From Coleofasciculus sp040219735 (GTDB lineage Bacteria; Cyanobacteriota; Cyanobacteriia; Cyanobacteriales; Coleofasciculaceae): DNA of 64,000 nucleotides. The position numbers were made by a program, and so were the translations under genes. The DNA lies in assembly GCA_040219735.1 (NCBI GenBank), contig JAVJRX010000165.1. One strand, 5' to 3'. Below, one piece after another: positions 32,342-41,213 of this stretch (its first letter is position 1; every line of letters starts with the position of its first letter). The notes under the pieces were generated by a model, which ran no database searches, had not been told where the DNA came from, and saw only the letters and a program-made list of their open reading frames with translations.

Positions 32342-34885
32342 ATGCCTCAACCTCAACCCCAATGGCAGGTTCAACCATCTCCTGATGTTCCTCAATGGTT
32401 TCTTGACGCGATTAAATCCTACACCCCAGCCTCAGAAGGATACTACGCCGCGCAGGTATTATGGCAACGTGGAATTCGCGAGTTAAACCAATTAGCCGCA
32501 TTTATTAATCCTGATCTATATCAACCCGCTAGTCCCTTTGAATTTGGTCAGGAAATGAAGCGAGCCGTGCAGCGATTGCAGCAAGCGCGGGATAAGCGAG
32601 AAAAGGTGGCGATTTGGGGTGACTTTGACGCCGATGGGATTACGGCAACCAGTGTTTTATGGGAAGGATTGGGACAGTTTTTGCCTCAGAATCAACAACT
32701 CACCTATTACATTCCTAATCGTATCACGGAATCTCACGGGTTAAATTGTTCGGGAATTGACCAACTGGCACGATGGAAGACCCAACTGATCGTAACCTGC
32801 GATACGGGAAGCACGAATCTCAGCGAAATTGATTATGCTCAACAATTGGGGATAGACATAATTATTACCGATCACCATACATTACCAGATGATCGCCCTA
32901 AGGTCGTTTCTATTATTAACCCCCGCTATTTTGCCGAAACCCATCCCCTGTTTCATCTATCTGGTGTGGCGGTGGCGTATAAGTTAGTTGAGGCACTTTA
33001 TCAAACATTACCCGATATTCCCCAACAACCTCTAGAGGACTTATTGGATTTAGTGGCGATTGGTTTAATTGCCGATTTAGTCCAGCTTAGTGGTGATTGT
33101 CGCTATTTAGCCCAACGGGGAATTCAAACGCTACAGCAACAATTGAAAACCCGCACCCGTCCCGGTGTAGCCAAGCTTTTAGAACTCTGTCAGCGTAGTG
33201 GTGATCGCCCCACGGATATTTCTTTTGGCTTAGGTCCAAGAATTAATGCGGTGAGTCGGATTCAAGGTGATGCTTCGTTTTGTGTGGAGTTATTAACCCG
33301 TCGCGATGAAGCCTATACTCAAACCTTAGCCCTAGAAACAGAATTAGCCAATAGTCGCCGCAAATCCTTACAGAAAGATATTACGGAACAGGTTAAACAG
33401 AAACTAGCACAACTTGACCTTTCGACAACTTATGTTATTGTCCTAAACGATCCCCAATGGTCAGCGGGAGTTTTAGGCTTAGTCGCCGGTCAAATTGCTC
33501 AAGAATATGGACGCCCGACAATTTTATTAAGTACAGGTGAGGATGGGGTAGCACAGCAGCAATGTAGAGACGTGCCATGGCACGTCTGGGAGCAGAGGAT
33601 CACAGGAGACAAGGGAGAATTTTTCCAATCAACCATCAACCATCAACCCTTAACCATCAACCATCAACCATCAACAATCGCCCGAGGTTCTGCCCGTTCG
33701 GTTAATGGGATTGATCTGTATGAATTAGTCCAATCCCAAGAACACCTATTACACCGATTCGGCGGACATCCCTTTGCTGCTGGGTTAAGTTTGCCTGTGG
33801 AAAATATTCCCTTATTTACCGAAGCGATCAATCAAAAGTTACGCCAAGAATTAGCCGCCCAAGACATATTATTAGCCCCTGTCGTTACCGCTGATATTGT
33901 TGTCACGGTTGCTGCATTGGGAAAAGCTTTATTCCAAGAACTGAAACTATTGGAACCTTGTGGAATGGGTAATCCGGTTCCTAAGCTGCTGATTGAAAAC
34001 TGTTGGTTTGAATCGGTTTGGAATCGTAATACCCAAGATTTGAAAGGCAAAAAGGTGCAATATATTAAAACCGAATTGGAAATCTGGGATGATTCTACAA
34101 GTATGGGCTTTCCGGGTATCTGGTGGGGACATTATCAAGATGAAGTTCCCAAAGGTCGATGTAATGCGATTGTGGAACTGGACTATAATAACTTTAAAAA
34201 ACGTTTTGAAGTGCGCTTAGTGGCGGTTCAATCGGGGGATAGGATTTCCTCGTTTAATCTTCCCAGTCAACTGGATTGGATTTTAGATTGGCGCGATGGG
34301 ATGCAGGAGGATAGAGGTGTAGGGGTGGGGTTTACCGATAACGTTCTGTCAATGTCCGATCATTTGACTAAACCAGCCCGGGTTGGGGAACAGGAGGAAA
34401 CTCTCACGCCTGAATCAACTGATCCGTTAACCGTTCGCGAATGTCCAACCAGTTGGGATGAATTGCAACTCTGGTTTAGACGGGCGATGCAAAGTGAACG
34501 AAAATTAGCGATCGCGTATCCGCCACCGCCTCAACTCCCACCCCGCCAAGTTTGGGAGAAATTAGTCGGACTGGCTAAATTCCTCAGTCGCACCGGGAAA
34601 TCCGCTACCCTAGGGCAATTGCAAGAAAAGTTAGAATTAAGCGATCGCACCTTACATTTGGGACTAGCCGCCCTTTCGGGTTTGGGGTTTCAGGTGAAAC
34701 ACCAAGGCGGATCAATCCAAATCAGTGGCTCGATTGGGGAATTGGATGGGGACGCGATCGATCCGATGACACAGGAAAAGATTCAAGTCTTTTTATCCGG
34801 TGTAGAAGAAGAACAGTTTTTGCGTCACTATTTTTATCAGGTTCCCTTGTCCACAATTCATGGAATGTTGGCACAGAGTTCTTGA
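32342..34885 (+). CDS. recJ: Single-stranded-DNA exonuclease RecJ
   Basis: RecJ is the 5'-3' ssDNA exonuclease of recombination and mismatch repair. The 847-residue protein has DHH-family motifs VAIWGDFDADGITATSVL, TCDTGSTN, DIIITDHHTLP and the C-terminal DHHA1 motif HRFGGHPFAAGLSL. Length exceeds usual RecJ partly because of two in-frame insertions: residues 404-446 (DNA 33551-33679) containing a 20-bp palindrome and a CAACCATCAAC tandem repeat, and about 657-690 (DNA 34318-34385) containing a dispersed GTAGGGGTGGGGTTTACC element. Both fall in apparent linkers, so function may be kept. Confidence 0.92.
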   Translation: MPQPQPQWQVQPSPDVPQWFLDAIKSYTPASEGYYAAQVLWQRGIRELNQLAAFINPDLYQPASPFEFGQEMKRAVQRLQQARDKREKVAIWGDFDADGITATSVLWEGLGQFLPQNQQLTYYIPNRITESHGLNCSGIDQLARWKTQLIVTCDTGSTNLSEIDYAQQLGIDIIITDHHTLPDDRPKVVSIINPRYFAETHPLFHLSGVAVAYKLVEALYQTLPDIPQQPLEDLLDLVAIGLIADLVQLSGDCRYLAQRGIQTLQQQLKTRTRPGVAKLLELCQRSGDRPTDISFGLGPRINAVSRIQGDASFCVELLTRRDEAYTQTLALETELANSRRKSLQKDITEQVKQKLAQLDLSTTYVIVLNDPQWSAGVLGLVAGQIAQEYGRPTILLSTGEDGVAQQQCRDVPWHVWEQRITGDKGEFFQSTINHQPLTINHQPSTIARGSARSVNGIDLYELVQSQEHLLHRFGGHPFAAGLSLPVENIPLFTEAINQKLRQELAAQDILLAPVVTADIVVTVAALGKALFQELKLLEPCGMGNPVPKLLIENCWFESVWNRNTQDLKGKKVQYIKTELEIWDDSTSMGFPGIWWGHYQDEVPKGRCNAIVELDYNNFKKRFEVRLVAVQSGDRISSFNLPSQLDWILDWRDGMQEDRGVGVGFTDNVLSMSDHLTKPARVGEQEETLTPESTDPLTVRECPTSWDELQLWFRRAMQSERKLAIAYPPPPQLPPRQVWEKLVGLAKFLSRTGKSATLGQLQEKLELSDRTLHLGLAALSGLGFQVKHQGGSIQISGSIGELDGDAIDPMTQEKIQVFLSGVEEEQFLRHYFYQVPLSTIHGMLAQSS
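33551..33679. repeat. Repeat insertion inside recJ (129 bp, in frame)
   Basis: Separates GEDGV from ARGSARSVNG, which should be adjacent in RecJ. It holds the perfect 20-bp palindrome AGACGTGCCATGGCACGTCT (33568-33587) and a tandem array of ACCATCAACC units (33630-33674). Length is exactly 43 codons. Confidence 0.8.
34318..34385. repeat. Dispersed palindromic element inside recJ
   Basis: GTGTAGGGGTGGGGTTTACC, GATAACGTT and GACTAAACCAGCCCGGGTT match the intergenic element copies at 25241-25290 and 4154-4215. Translated as part of RecJ (about GVGVGFTDNVLSMSDHLTKP). Confidence 0.75.
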
Positions 34886-35039
34886 TTTATCAATTAAATA
34901 TCATAGGAAACACCGCTAGGTAGGGGTGAGAGAAAGTAGATGTATATTTAGGTTATACTAAATTAAGCATTTGTCGTAAATGTTTCAACGCTTATGGCGA
35001 AGACAGCGCAACGATAAACCTTTCCTGCCAACAAAACCG

Positions 35040-35372
35040 TCAAATTTGACGAAAACGCAGCATCTGCAAAAGTTCATCGGTATCCATTTCTAACGCTTCA
35101 GCGATATCCTCTAATTCAGCATCTGTTGGTCTTGCCCCATCTTTGATTTCCTGGAGTCGTTCATCTGAGATGGGTGGATTATCTTTATACTCTTGAGTCC
35201 ATTCCAATCCTGCCACTAAGTCGCTCAGTAGTGGCTTACCCAAGGCATCGACATAGCGTTGAATCCGCTGATTTATCGCCTTTTGCAGAGTCCGCAGTTC
35301 ATCAATCCTTAAATTGTCCAAGCTATCAAGGATTTTTTGCCGCGTTAGTGGTTGTTTATCTGAATCAGTCAT
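35040..35372 (-). CDS. Hypothetical protein, helical
   Basis: A 110-residue acidic, mostly helical protein of unknown family. The N-terminal half (LTRQKILDSLDNLRIDELRTLQKAINQRIQRY) is suited to a coiled coil; the C-terminal PTDAELEDIAEALEMDTDELLQML resembles the helical end of small HTH or antitoxin-like proteins, but no HTH can be shown. No partner gene lies next to it. The frame and codon use look real. Confidence 0.6.
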   Translation of the reverse strand: MTDSDKQPLTRQKILDSLDNLRIDELRTLQKAINQRIQRYVDALGKPLLSDLVAGLEWTQEYKDNPPISDERLQEIKDGARPTDAELEDIAEALEMDTDELLQMLRFRQI

Positions 35373-35424
35373 GGGATTTGTAATTACCCCTTAAGAAATA
35401 AGGGGTGCAGGGGTGCAGGTTTGT

Positions 35425-35492
35425 CGGGACGGATTTGACAGATAACGTGATTTAAAAAACTGATAACTTGACTAAATCCGCCCTCTTTAAGG
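35425..35492. repeat. Dispersed palindromic element (GGATTTGACAGATAACGTGA type)
   Basis: GGGACGGATTTGACAGATAACG ends with AACTTGACTAAATCCGCCCTC, an imperfect inverted pair that resembles the copies at 4154, 25241 and 34318. Located in a 330-bp spacer otherwise without a gene. Confidence 0.5.
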
Positions 35493-35706
35493 TGCAGGGA
35501 AGCCAAGGAGAGTTGAGCCGCTCAGTCAGTAGTGTGAGCATCTGACTCCCATTTAGAAGTACGTCAGCTAAATGTTTGCGCTTCGCTTTCCACACGACTT
35601 TTGCTGATATGGAGATGCTCCCTACTGGCTTTACCCTTATGCCAAAATCTTACCATTTTTTATTGTAATCGTTGACAAAGGACAAATCAAAAATCACGAA
35701 TAACAC

Positions 35707-37140
35707 TTAAAGGGATTTCAAATACTCAATCAACGCCTGCTTATCCTCAGCCACCAACTCTGTGCCATAACTATGACCTTGATTGCTATTTGCCGTCACC
35801 ATCGTATCATATCTAAACCCCTCTTTCTTCGCCTCTACTCCTTCAGCAATAAACCCTACTTTTTCCGGATCATACACATCATATCCTCGATAAAACACTT
35901 TCGCCCGCTTCTGTGGGATCTCCAATAAATCTGTTAAATACGGGACTGAACCATTATGCAAATAGGGCGCTCTTAACCACAAACCATCTAACGCCACCGC
36001 CACATATCCATTAGTTTTGCGAAGCTGATCAAAATCCCAATCATATCCTTCGGCAAACTCGTTATACGCATCAGCCGCTTCTTGCGTCCACATATCTAAA
36101 CGATAGCGGTCAGTACCAATCTCATCAATAGGAATAACAGTTCCAATTCGTTCGCCGCCTAACCCATGACAAGAGGCACAGTTATTTTCAAAAATTTGAC
36201 TCCCTTGTGCAGCTAAAGCTTGATCAATGTTATATGGATATTTTGGCGGCGGTAATTGACGAATATAATCCTCCACCCGCTGTAATCCCTCAATATTAAT
36301 TGACTCCTTCGTCGCACCATCACCAATCGCTCCAGTATTCACGGTTTCTGTGAGTGATGTTTCTAACCCATCCCAATGTAAGGCAAATCCTTCATGTTGA
36401 TTTTGATTCCAAATCGACATCATATCGGAATTGCCAATTGTATCATCTAGGGGTAGTCCTAAAACTCGAAACTTCACCGGATTAAACGGAGCAATGCGTC
36501 CCGATCCTTGATCCGGTCGTTCTTCCATCCAGGCAAAGGATTCTTTAAGATCTAATAACTCTTTCCGGGTGCGGGGAATAATAATAAACCGATAGAGTAG
36601 CTTATCAAACCAAGACAGGTCATAATTATATCTAATTTCATCTAAAATATAGTCCGGATTAAATCGGGGATCAGTGGCACAATCACTGAGAAAGCGAATA
36701 TAACCTTGCAAATTAAATTTATTCGAGGGTCCCCCTAGAACAATGGTTGGTTTATCTTTTGGGGTTTGGCGATAGGTTGCACTATGACACAGCGCACAGG
36801 TTATTCCTTGGCGGGGAAAGCCGATAATTTTTTTAGAAAAGCCCACAGGTAATTCTTGTCCTTCTTCCCAGGTAATTCCTAGGGAGGTATAGCCACCAGG
36901 TTTTGGGAGTTTATCCGGGAAAAGCCGGGGTAATACTAGCCAAATCCAATAGGGAACGCCTTCGGCATTTTCGGTACCCATTGAACCGTATTTAAAATGC
37001 TCTTCGACTGATTCGTAATAGGTGTCTACTTCGCGAAAAAGGTTATACCATGCCAGATATCCTACACTACCGATTAGCAAAATTATAATAATTACAATCG
37101 CTGTAATTGTTCGTCCAATTTTTGAGCTTTTACTTTCCAC
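35707..37140 (-). CDS. Membrane-anchored di-haem cytochrome c oxygenase/peroxidase-like protein 1
   Basis: A 477-residue protein with one N-terminal helix (about residues 10-31) and two haem c sites: C115-A-L-C-H and C321-A-S-C-H. The segment LWLRAPYLHNGSVPYLTDLL and the C-terminal FYRGYDVYDPEKVGF are typical of the large di-haem CCP/MauG/RoxA superfamily, which includes rubber oxygenase and the Pseudomonas fatty-acid diol synthases. I chose the GTG at 37140 because AAGGAG lies 7 bases before it; an upstream frame to 37248 reads through a terminator. Faces the periplasm. Substrate unknown; lipid or isoprenoid oxidation is plausible. Confidence 0.85.
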   Translation of the reverse strand: MESKSSKIGRTITAIVIIIILLIGSVGYLAWYNLFREVDTYYESVEEHFKYGSMGTENAEGVPYWIWLVLPRLFPDKLPKPGGYTSLGITWEEGQELPVGFSKKIIGFPRQGITCALCHSATYRQTPKDKPTIVLGGPSNKFNLQGYIRFLSDCATDPRFNPDYILDEIRYNYDLSWFDKLLYRFIIIPRTRKELLDLKESFAWMEERPDQGSGRIAPFNPVKFRVLGLPLDDTIGNSDMMSIWNQNQHEGFALHWDGLETSLTETVNTGAIGDGATKESINIEGLQRVEDYIRQLPPPKYPYNIDQALAAQGSQIFENNCASCHGLGGERIGTVIPIDEIGTDRYRLDMWTQEAADAYNEFAEGYDWDFDQLRKTNGYVAVALDGLWLRAPYLHNGSVPYLTDLLEIPQKRAKVFYRGYDVYDPEKVGFIAEGVEAKKEGFRYDTMVTANSNQGHSYGTELVAEDKQALIEYLKSL

Positions 37141-37186
37141 AAAATTCTCCTTATTGTTGTTTAGTTTACTCCTATTGCTTTTAATG

Positions 37187-37220
37187 AAAAAAGCCCTAGA
37201 GAGACGTGATAGTCTAGGGC
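37187..37220 (-). terminator. Intrinsic terminator between membrane protein and cytochrome genes
   Basis: Minus strand: GCCCTAGA (37213-37220), loop, TCTAGGGC (37193-37200), then TTTTTTC. It lies 85 bp past the stop of the 37306-37731 gene, so that gene and the downstream cytochrome are separately controlled or attenuated. A second small hairpin CCCACT/AGTGGG is at 37223-37241. Confidence 0.72.
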
Positions 37221-37305
37221 AACCCACTCCAATTGAGTGGGCTCCCAAATTAATTGGTGCAAGTGGGTCACTGCTACCCGTCTAATTTCTCCGAAAATGA
37301 CCGAT

Positions 37306-37731
37306 TTAGGAAAATTCCTGGGCTGTTTCTGGCATTTCAGGCTGTTGATTCCGCATGGCTAAGAATAACAGAATCCCTTGCACAATCATGAAAAATACAT
37401 CCACTAAAGCAATCGTGAGAAATCCTAACTCTTGCCCAAAGAACAAAACAGCACTTAGGAAAAAAGTAGCGCCCGCGCCCCGTGTAAGGAATACTGACAT
37501 CCAAGCCGTTGCTTTGTAGCGATAAGGATCAATTGCTCCCGGAATATACAAAATACTAAGTTCCAGTAGCAATAGTCCAGCCGCCCGTACCCAGATAATT
37601 GGCACGGGTATTCGCATCTTTAATAGCGAAAGTAGAACTTCTGGAAAAAAGCAGAGGGGAATTATAAAAAACATATTCACCACAATGCCTAGCCAGACAA
37701 CACGACAAAACCATTTTGCATAAGAATTCAT
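37306..37731 (-). CDS. Four-helix membrane protein
   Basis: A 141-residue protein with four hydrophobic helices (about 8-32, 42-62, 72-98, 102-124), resembling small integral membrane proteins of the DoxX/DUF4345 size class, but not firmly assignable. I chose the ATG at 37731 (MNSYAKWFCRVVW) after AAGAGAAAAAATT; the frame extends to 37899 through sequence without protein character. It lies between two di-haem cytochrome paralogues on the same strand and may serve the same membrane complex (inference). Confidence 0.7.
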   Translation of the reverse strand: MNSYAKWFCRVVWLGIVVNMFFIIPLCFFPEVLLSLLKMRIPVPIIWVRAAGLLLLELSILYIPGAIDPYRYKATAWMSVFLTRGAGATFFLSAVLFFGQELGFLTIALVDVFFMIVQGILLFLAMRNQQPEMPETAQEFS

Positions 37732-37909
37732 AATTTTTTCTCTTGATTCTAAAAGATGGGGGACATAGGGGAGATGGGGAGACAGGGGGGATAAGGAGGT
37801 TAATTCAAAACTCGGTCGAGGCGGGTTCAGCCCCATCTGGGTAAAAAAAGATGATAGTAGTGAACCCGGTCTATACACAAAACTATCGCACTTCTCCAAT
37901 CTCCAAAAA

Positions 37910-39367
37910 TTAAAGCGTTTTCAAATACTCAACCAATGCAGCTTTATCCTCCGCAGCAAGTTCGATGCCATACAAATGACCCTTGTTACTATTGCCAGGT
38001 ACGGTAGTGTCAAACTTAAAATACTGCTTTCCCTTCTCCTGGGCAACCGTTGAGACAAAACCGACATTCTCTTGATCAAATACATCATACCCGCGATAGA
38101 ATACCTGAGGACGGTTTCCTGAATTTTCTAACAAGTCTCGTAGCGTCGGTACAGACCCATTGTGCAAATAAGGCGCTCGCAACCAGATTCCATCTAATGG
38201 CATATTGGCATAACCATCGGTCTTACGGAAATTCTTGAACCGTTCCGGCGTCCCCACAAACAGGGTATTTTGATTAGACAGCAACTTGTAGGTATAAGAA
38301 TCTAACCGATGCGGGTCAGTACCAATTTCCCCAATCGGCGTCACCTTACCCAGCTTCGCCCCACCAAAGGCATGACAACTGGCACAATTATTTTGATAAA
38401 TTGGCTGACCCTTAGCCGCTAATTCCCGATTAATCGGGTACGGATAAGTCGGTGGAGGAAGTTCCCATAACCAATCCTCAATCCGCTTAATCCGTTCCAA
38501 ATCCGCCGTAACCGGAGTCACTCCTGCACCCAACGCTGCACTTAAATTACGTTCATGAACTGATTTGTTATCCCCATCCCAATGCAGTTGCAATCCTTCA
38601 CGGGGTTTTTGATTCCAGATAGAGGGTAAATCAGCCGTACCAATTTTTTCATCTTCTTCTAACTCATCCATCGGGAAGTGAAACTGAATCGATTTATAGG
38701 GATTAAACGTATCCACCCGTCCTGGACCCCAATCCGGTTGTTCGTTTAAAAAAGCCAGTTGACTCCCTTGAGTAATCAACGCATCCCGCGTTTGGGGAAT
38801 AACCAGATAGCGATAAATTAACATCTGAATCGGATTAAAGTTTCCCCCTTGGGCATCAATTTCGGCTAAAATTCGGTTGGGTGTGAATCGTTCATCCAAA
38901 GCCGTTTTTCCCAGAAACTGAATATACCCTTGCAGATTCACTGTATTTGATGGCATCGTGGGGATAATTTGAGGCTCACTCTCAGGCGTATCCCGCAGCG
39001 AACCGACATGACAAATCGCACAATTCAAGCCAACGCGGTCAATCAAAACGCGACGCTGAGAAAACCCAATAGGGCGGTCTTTTCCCGGCTCGTAAAGAAA
39101 ACCTAGGGACTGATACCCTTCACCGGGCAATTTGTCAGGAAATACGGCGGGTAGAACTTTCCAAATCCAATAGGGCATCCCATTTTCGGGTTCACTGCCA
39201 ATTGACCCATATTTAAAATGGTCATTAATATTAGTATAATCCACAGGATTATTCAAGAATAGGGGAGAAATTAAAGCAATAATTGCAGCGATTATAACTC
39301 CTGCAATCACAATCCATAATTTCTTAAAAGCCTTCCCCGTTGACTTCAAGGGCGTTGAGTTTTCCAT
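37910..39367 (-). CDS. Membrane-anchored di-haem cytochrome c oxygenase/peroxidase-like protein 2
   Basis: A 485-residue paralogue of the 35707-37140 protein, clearly similar along its length: NDHFKYGSIGSEPENGMPYW, LPAVFPDKLPG, the haem sites C116-A-I-C-H and C328-A-S-C-H, LDGIWLRAPYLHNGSVPTLR and FYRGYDVFDQENVGF. One N-terminal anchor helix (about 17-36). The pair resembles the tandem di-haem fatty-acid dioxygenase/diol-synthase genes of Pseudomonas in arrangement, and RoxA-like proteins in motif layout. Enzymatic role is inference; haem sites are directly visible. Confidence 0.86.
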   Translation of the reverse strand: MENSTPLKSTGKAFKKLWIVIAGVIIAAIIALISPLFLNNPVDYTNINDHFKYGSIGSEPENGMPYWIWKVLPAVFPDKLPGEGYQSLGFLYEPGKDRPIGFSQRRVLIDRVGLNCAICHVGSLRDTPESEPQIIPTMPSNTVNLQGYIQFLGKTALDERFTPNRILAEIDAQGGNFNPIQMLIYRYLVIPQTRDALITQGSQLAFLNEQPDWGPGRVDTFNPYKSIQFHFPMDELEEDEKIGTADLPSIWNQKPREGLQLHWDGDNKSVHERNLSAALGAGVTPVTADLERIKRIEDWLWELPPPTYPYPINRELAAKGQPIYQNNCASCHAFGGAKLGKVTPIGEIGTDPHRLDSYTYKLLSNQNTLFVGTPERFKNFRKTDGYANMPLDGIWLRAPYLHNGSVPTLRDLLENSGNRPQVFYRGYDVFDQENVGFVSTVAQEKGKQYFKFDTTVPGNSNKGHLYGIELAAEDKAALVEYLKTL

Positions 39368-39542
39368 AATTGTTCATTGATGATTGGTGATTGGTGATTC
39401 TGGAAGACCCTTCGCTTCGCTCAAGGAACCTGGTTTCTGTCGGGGAGGTTTCACTGTTGTTGTTTATCAACTCACTCAGATGGGACTAAACCTACCCCGG
39501 TAGAGACTTAGTCGCTTACACCTGGAACCCCCATATCCCGGC

Positions 39543-40970
39543 TTACTGAAACGGTGCAGGATCAAACACAGTCATAATTTCTGCAATCATTTCATCCGAG
39601 TTATTATAGCGGTGTAACTCATAACAACCGAGGGGATTTTCTAAGGCATTGAGTAAACATTTGTTGCAGTAAGTACAAGGACGTTCTGGCAAGTCTTTTC
39701 CTGCCTTAAACTGGTGAACTAGGTCATTATTTGCGACTAAGGGACGGGCAATACTAACCGCATCGCAGAATCCCTCCTGAATTGCCCGACGAATATAGGA
39801 CGCCTGTTGAAACCCTCCCGTACAAATAACTGGAATATTCACCTGTTTTTTAATCTCAGCCGCGTGATTAATGCTAACCCCCTGATACTTCTGCAACAAT
39901 TCCTGCATCTGTTGGGAATTCACGAACGTCTGGAACGACTCATTCAATGCTTGCGCCTTTACCTCTAATCCCTGAATCGGTTGATCCTGGGTCTGTTTCT
40001 GAACTCGATTCCATAAGAATAAGAAAATTGGATACAACAGAGGAACCCGAAACAGTAAATAGTTGCGAAAGGTATGAATCCCACTGGATAACATCAAATC
40101 ATACCAGCGCATTGCCTCCATTCTGGGAAATTCACCGGGAGGGTTCAAGGGATGAGGAAATAGACTCCCCGTGGAAACATGAATCCCATCAACTCCAGCC
40201 GTTTCCATCCACTTACAAACTTGAATCGAATCGTCTAGGGTATTCCCCGGCTTTTCCCACGGAATCACGGCATTATTATAGTCCACCGCACTAATCTTAG
40301 CTTGTAGGTGAAAATCATCACCCACTTCTTGACGAATTGCTGTAATAATCTCCAACAAAAAGCGAGCGCGATTTTCTAAAGAACCCCCATATTCATCATT
40401 GCGGTCATTAATCCCAGAACTGAGAAATTGGGTAATTAAATAACCATTGGCGCCGTGCAGTTCCACACCATCCAATCCCGCCTCTCGCGCCCGTCTCGCC
40501 CCCGCCGCAAACGCCTGAACTGTTTCTTTAATCTCAGCCTTTGTCATGGCTTGGCATTCAAAACCATGAAACGATTCTGTGATACTGGTTGAACTGAGGG
40601 CTTTTAAATCAAGGTTTTCCACGCCACTCACATCCTGCTGACGCCCTGAATGGCTCAGTTGCATGATAAATTTGCAGTCATACTCATGCACAACCTCGCC
40701 AATTTTACGCCAGAAGGGAATACGGTCATCTCGGTCAATCGTGGCATAGTTTGGCAGGATTCGTCCCCGAATTTGCACGGGCGTAAACGATGAAATAATT
40801 GCACCTACGCCTCCTCTGGCAAACTTCTGTTCCCAATTGATTCGGGCTTGGTTACCGGAACCATCATAATTATCGAATCTGCCGGAAATATTCGAGCGAA
40901 AAATGCGATTGTTGACAGTGAGGTTCCGGAATGTTATTGGTTGAAAAATGATATCGTTGTCATTTGTCAT
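39543..40970 (-). CDS. Old Yellow Enzyme-family Fe-S flavin oxidoreductase
   Basis: A 475-residue NADH:flavin oxidoreductase. FMN-barrel motifs: FQPITFRNLTVNNRIFRS, FIMQLSHSGRQ, GLDGVELHGANGYLITQFLS, NDRNDEYGGSLENRARFLLE and ICTGGFQ...DAVSIARPLVANNDL. The C-terminus has a cysteine set CTYCNKC ... GC (C-x2-C-x2-C-x10-C), as in the Fe-S OYE group (2,4-dienoyl-CoA reductase), but the FAD domain that usually follows is absent. Its start codon and MTND sequence come from an ATGACAA tandem repeat. It likely reduces activated C=C bonds, and sits in the putative oxylipin locus. Confidence 0.87.
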   Translation of the reverse strand: MTNDNDIIFQPITFRNLTVNNRIFRSNISGRFDNYDGSGNQARINWEQKFARGGVGAIISSFTPVQIRGRILPNYATIDRDDRIPFWRKIGEVVHEYDCKFIMQLSHSGRQQDVSGVENLDLKALSSTSITESFHGFECQAMTKAEIKETVQAFAAGARRAREAGLDGVELHGANGYLITQFLSSGINDRNDEYGGSLENRARFLLEIITAIRQEVGDDFHLQAKISAVDYNNAVIPWEKPGNTLDDSIQVCKWMETAGVDGIHVSTGSLFPHPLNPPGEFPRMEAMRWYDLMLSSGIHTFRNYLLFRVPLLYPIFLFLWNRVQKQTQDQPIQGLEVKAQALNESFQTFVNSQQMQELLQKYQGVSINHAAEIKKQVNIPVICTGGFQQASYIRRAIQEGFCDAVSIARPLVANNDLVHQFKAGKDLPERPCTYCNKCLLNALENPLGCYELHRYNNSDEMIAEIMTVFDPAPFQ

Positions 40971-41213
40971 TTGTCATTCGTTATTGGCGGCAAGGGACGT
41001 TTATATAAGATAATGATAAAAATCCAGAATATTCTAATTTTTCAATTATGGCAACTCCTGGGACAACTGAATTTATTTTAAGATTTGTTAAAAATATCCG
41101 GGTTTTGTGGCGAACAGGCTGAGGCTGGTTATCATCAATGGAACAAACAGAGGCGGTTTGAACCAACTCAATCGCCTCTGTCGTTGCTCAGACTCTCTAT
41201 TACTGGTTTCAAA

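Noticed and set aside
33630..33674. ACCATCAACC array as a CRISPR-like repeat
   Set aside because: Units are contiguous, without spacers, and lie inside the recJ frame.
37141..37248. N-terminal extension of the first di-haem cytochrome
   Set aside because: It reads through an intrinsic terminator and hairpin; GTG at 37140 has a proper AAGGAG site and matches the paralogue's start.
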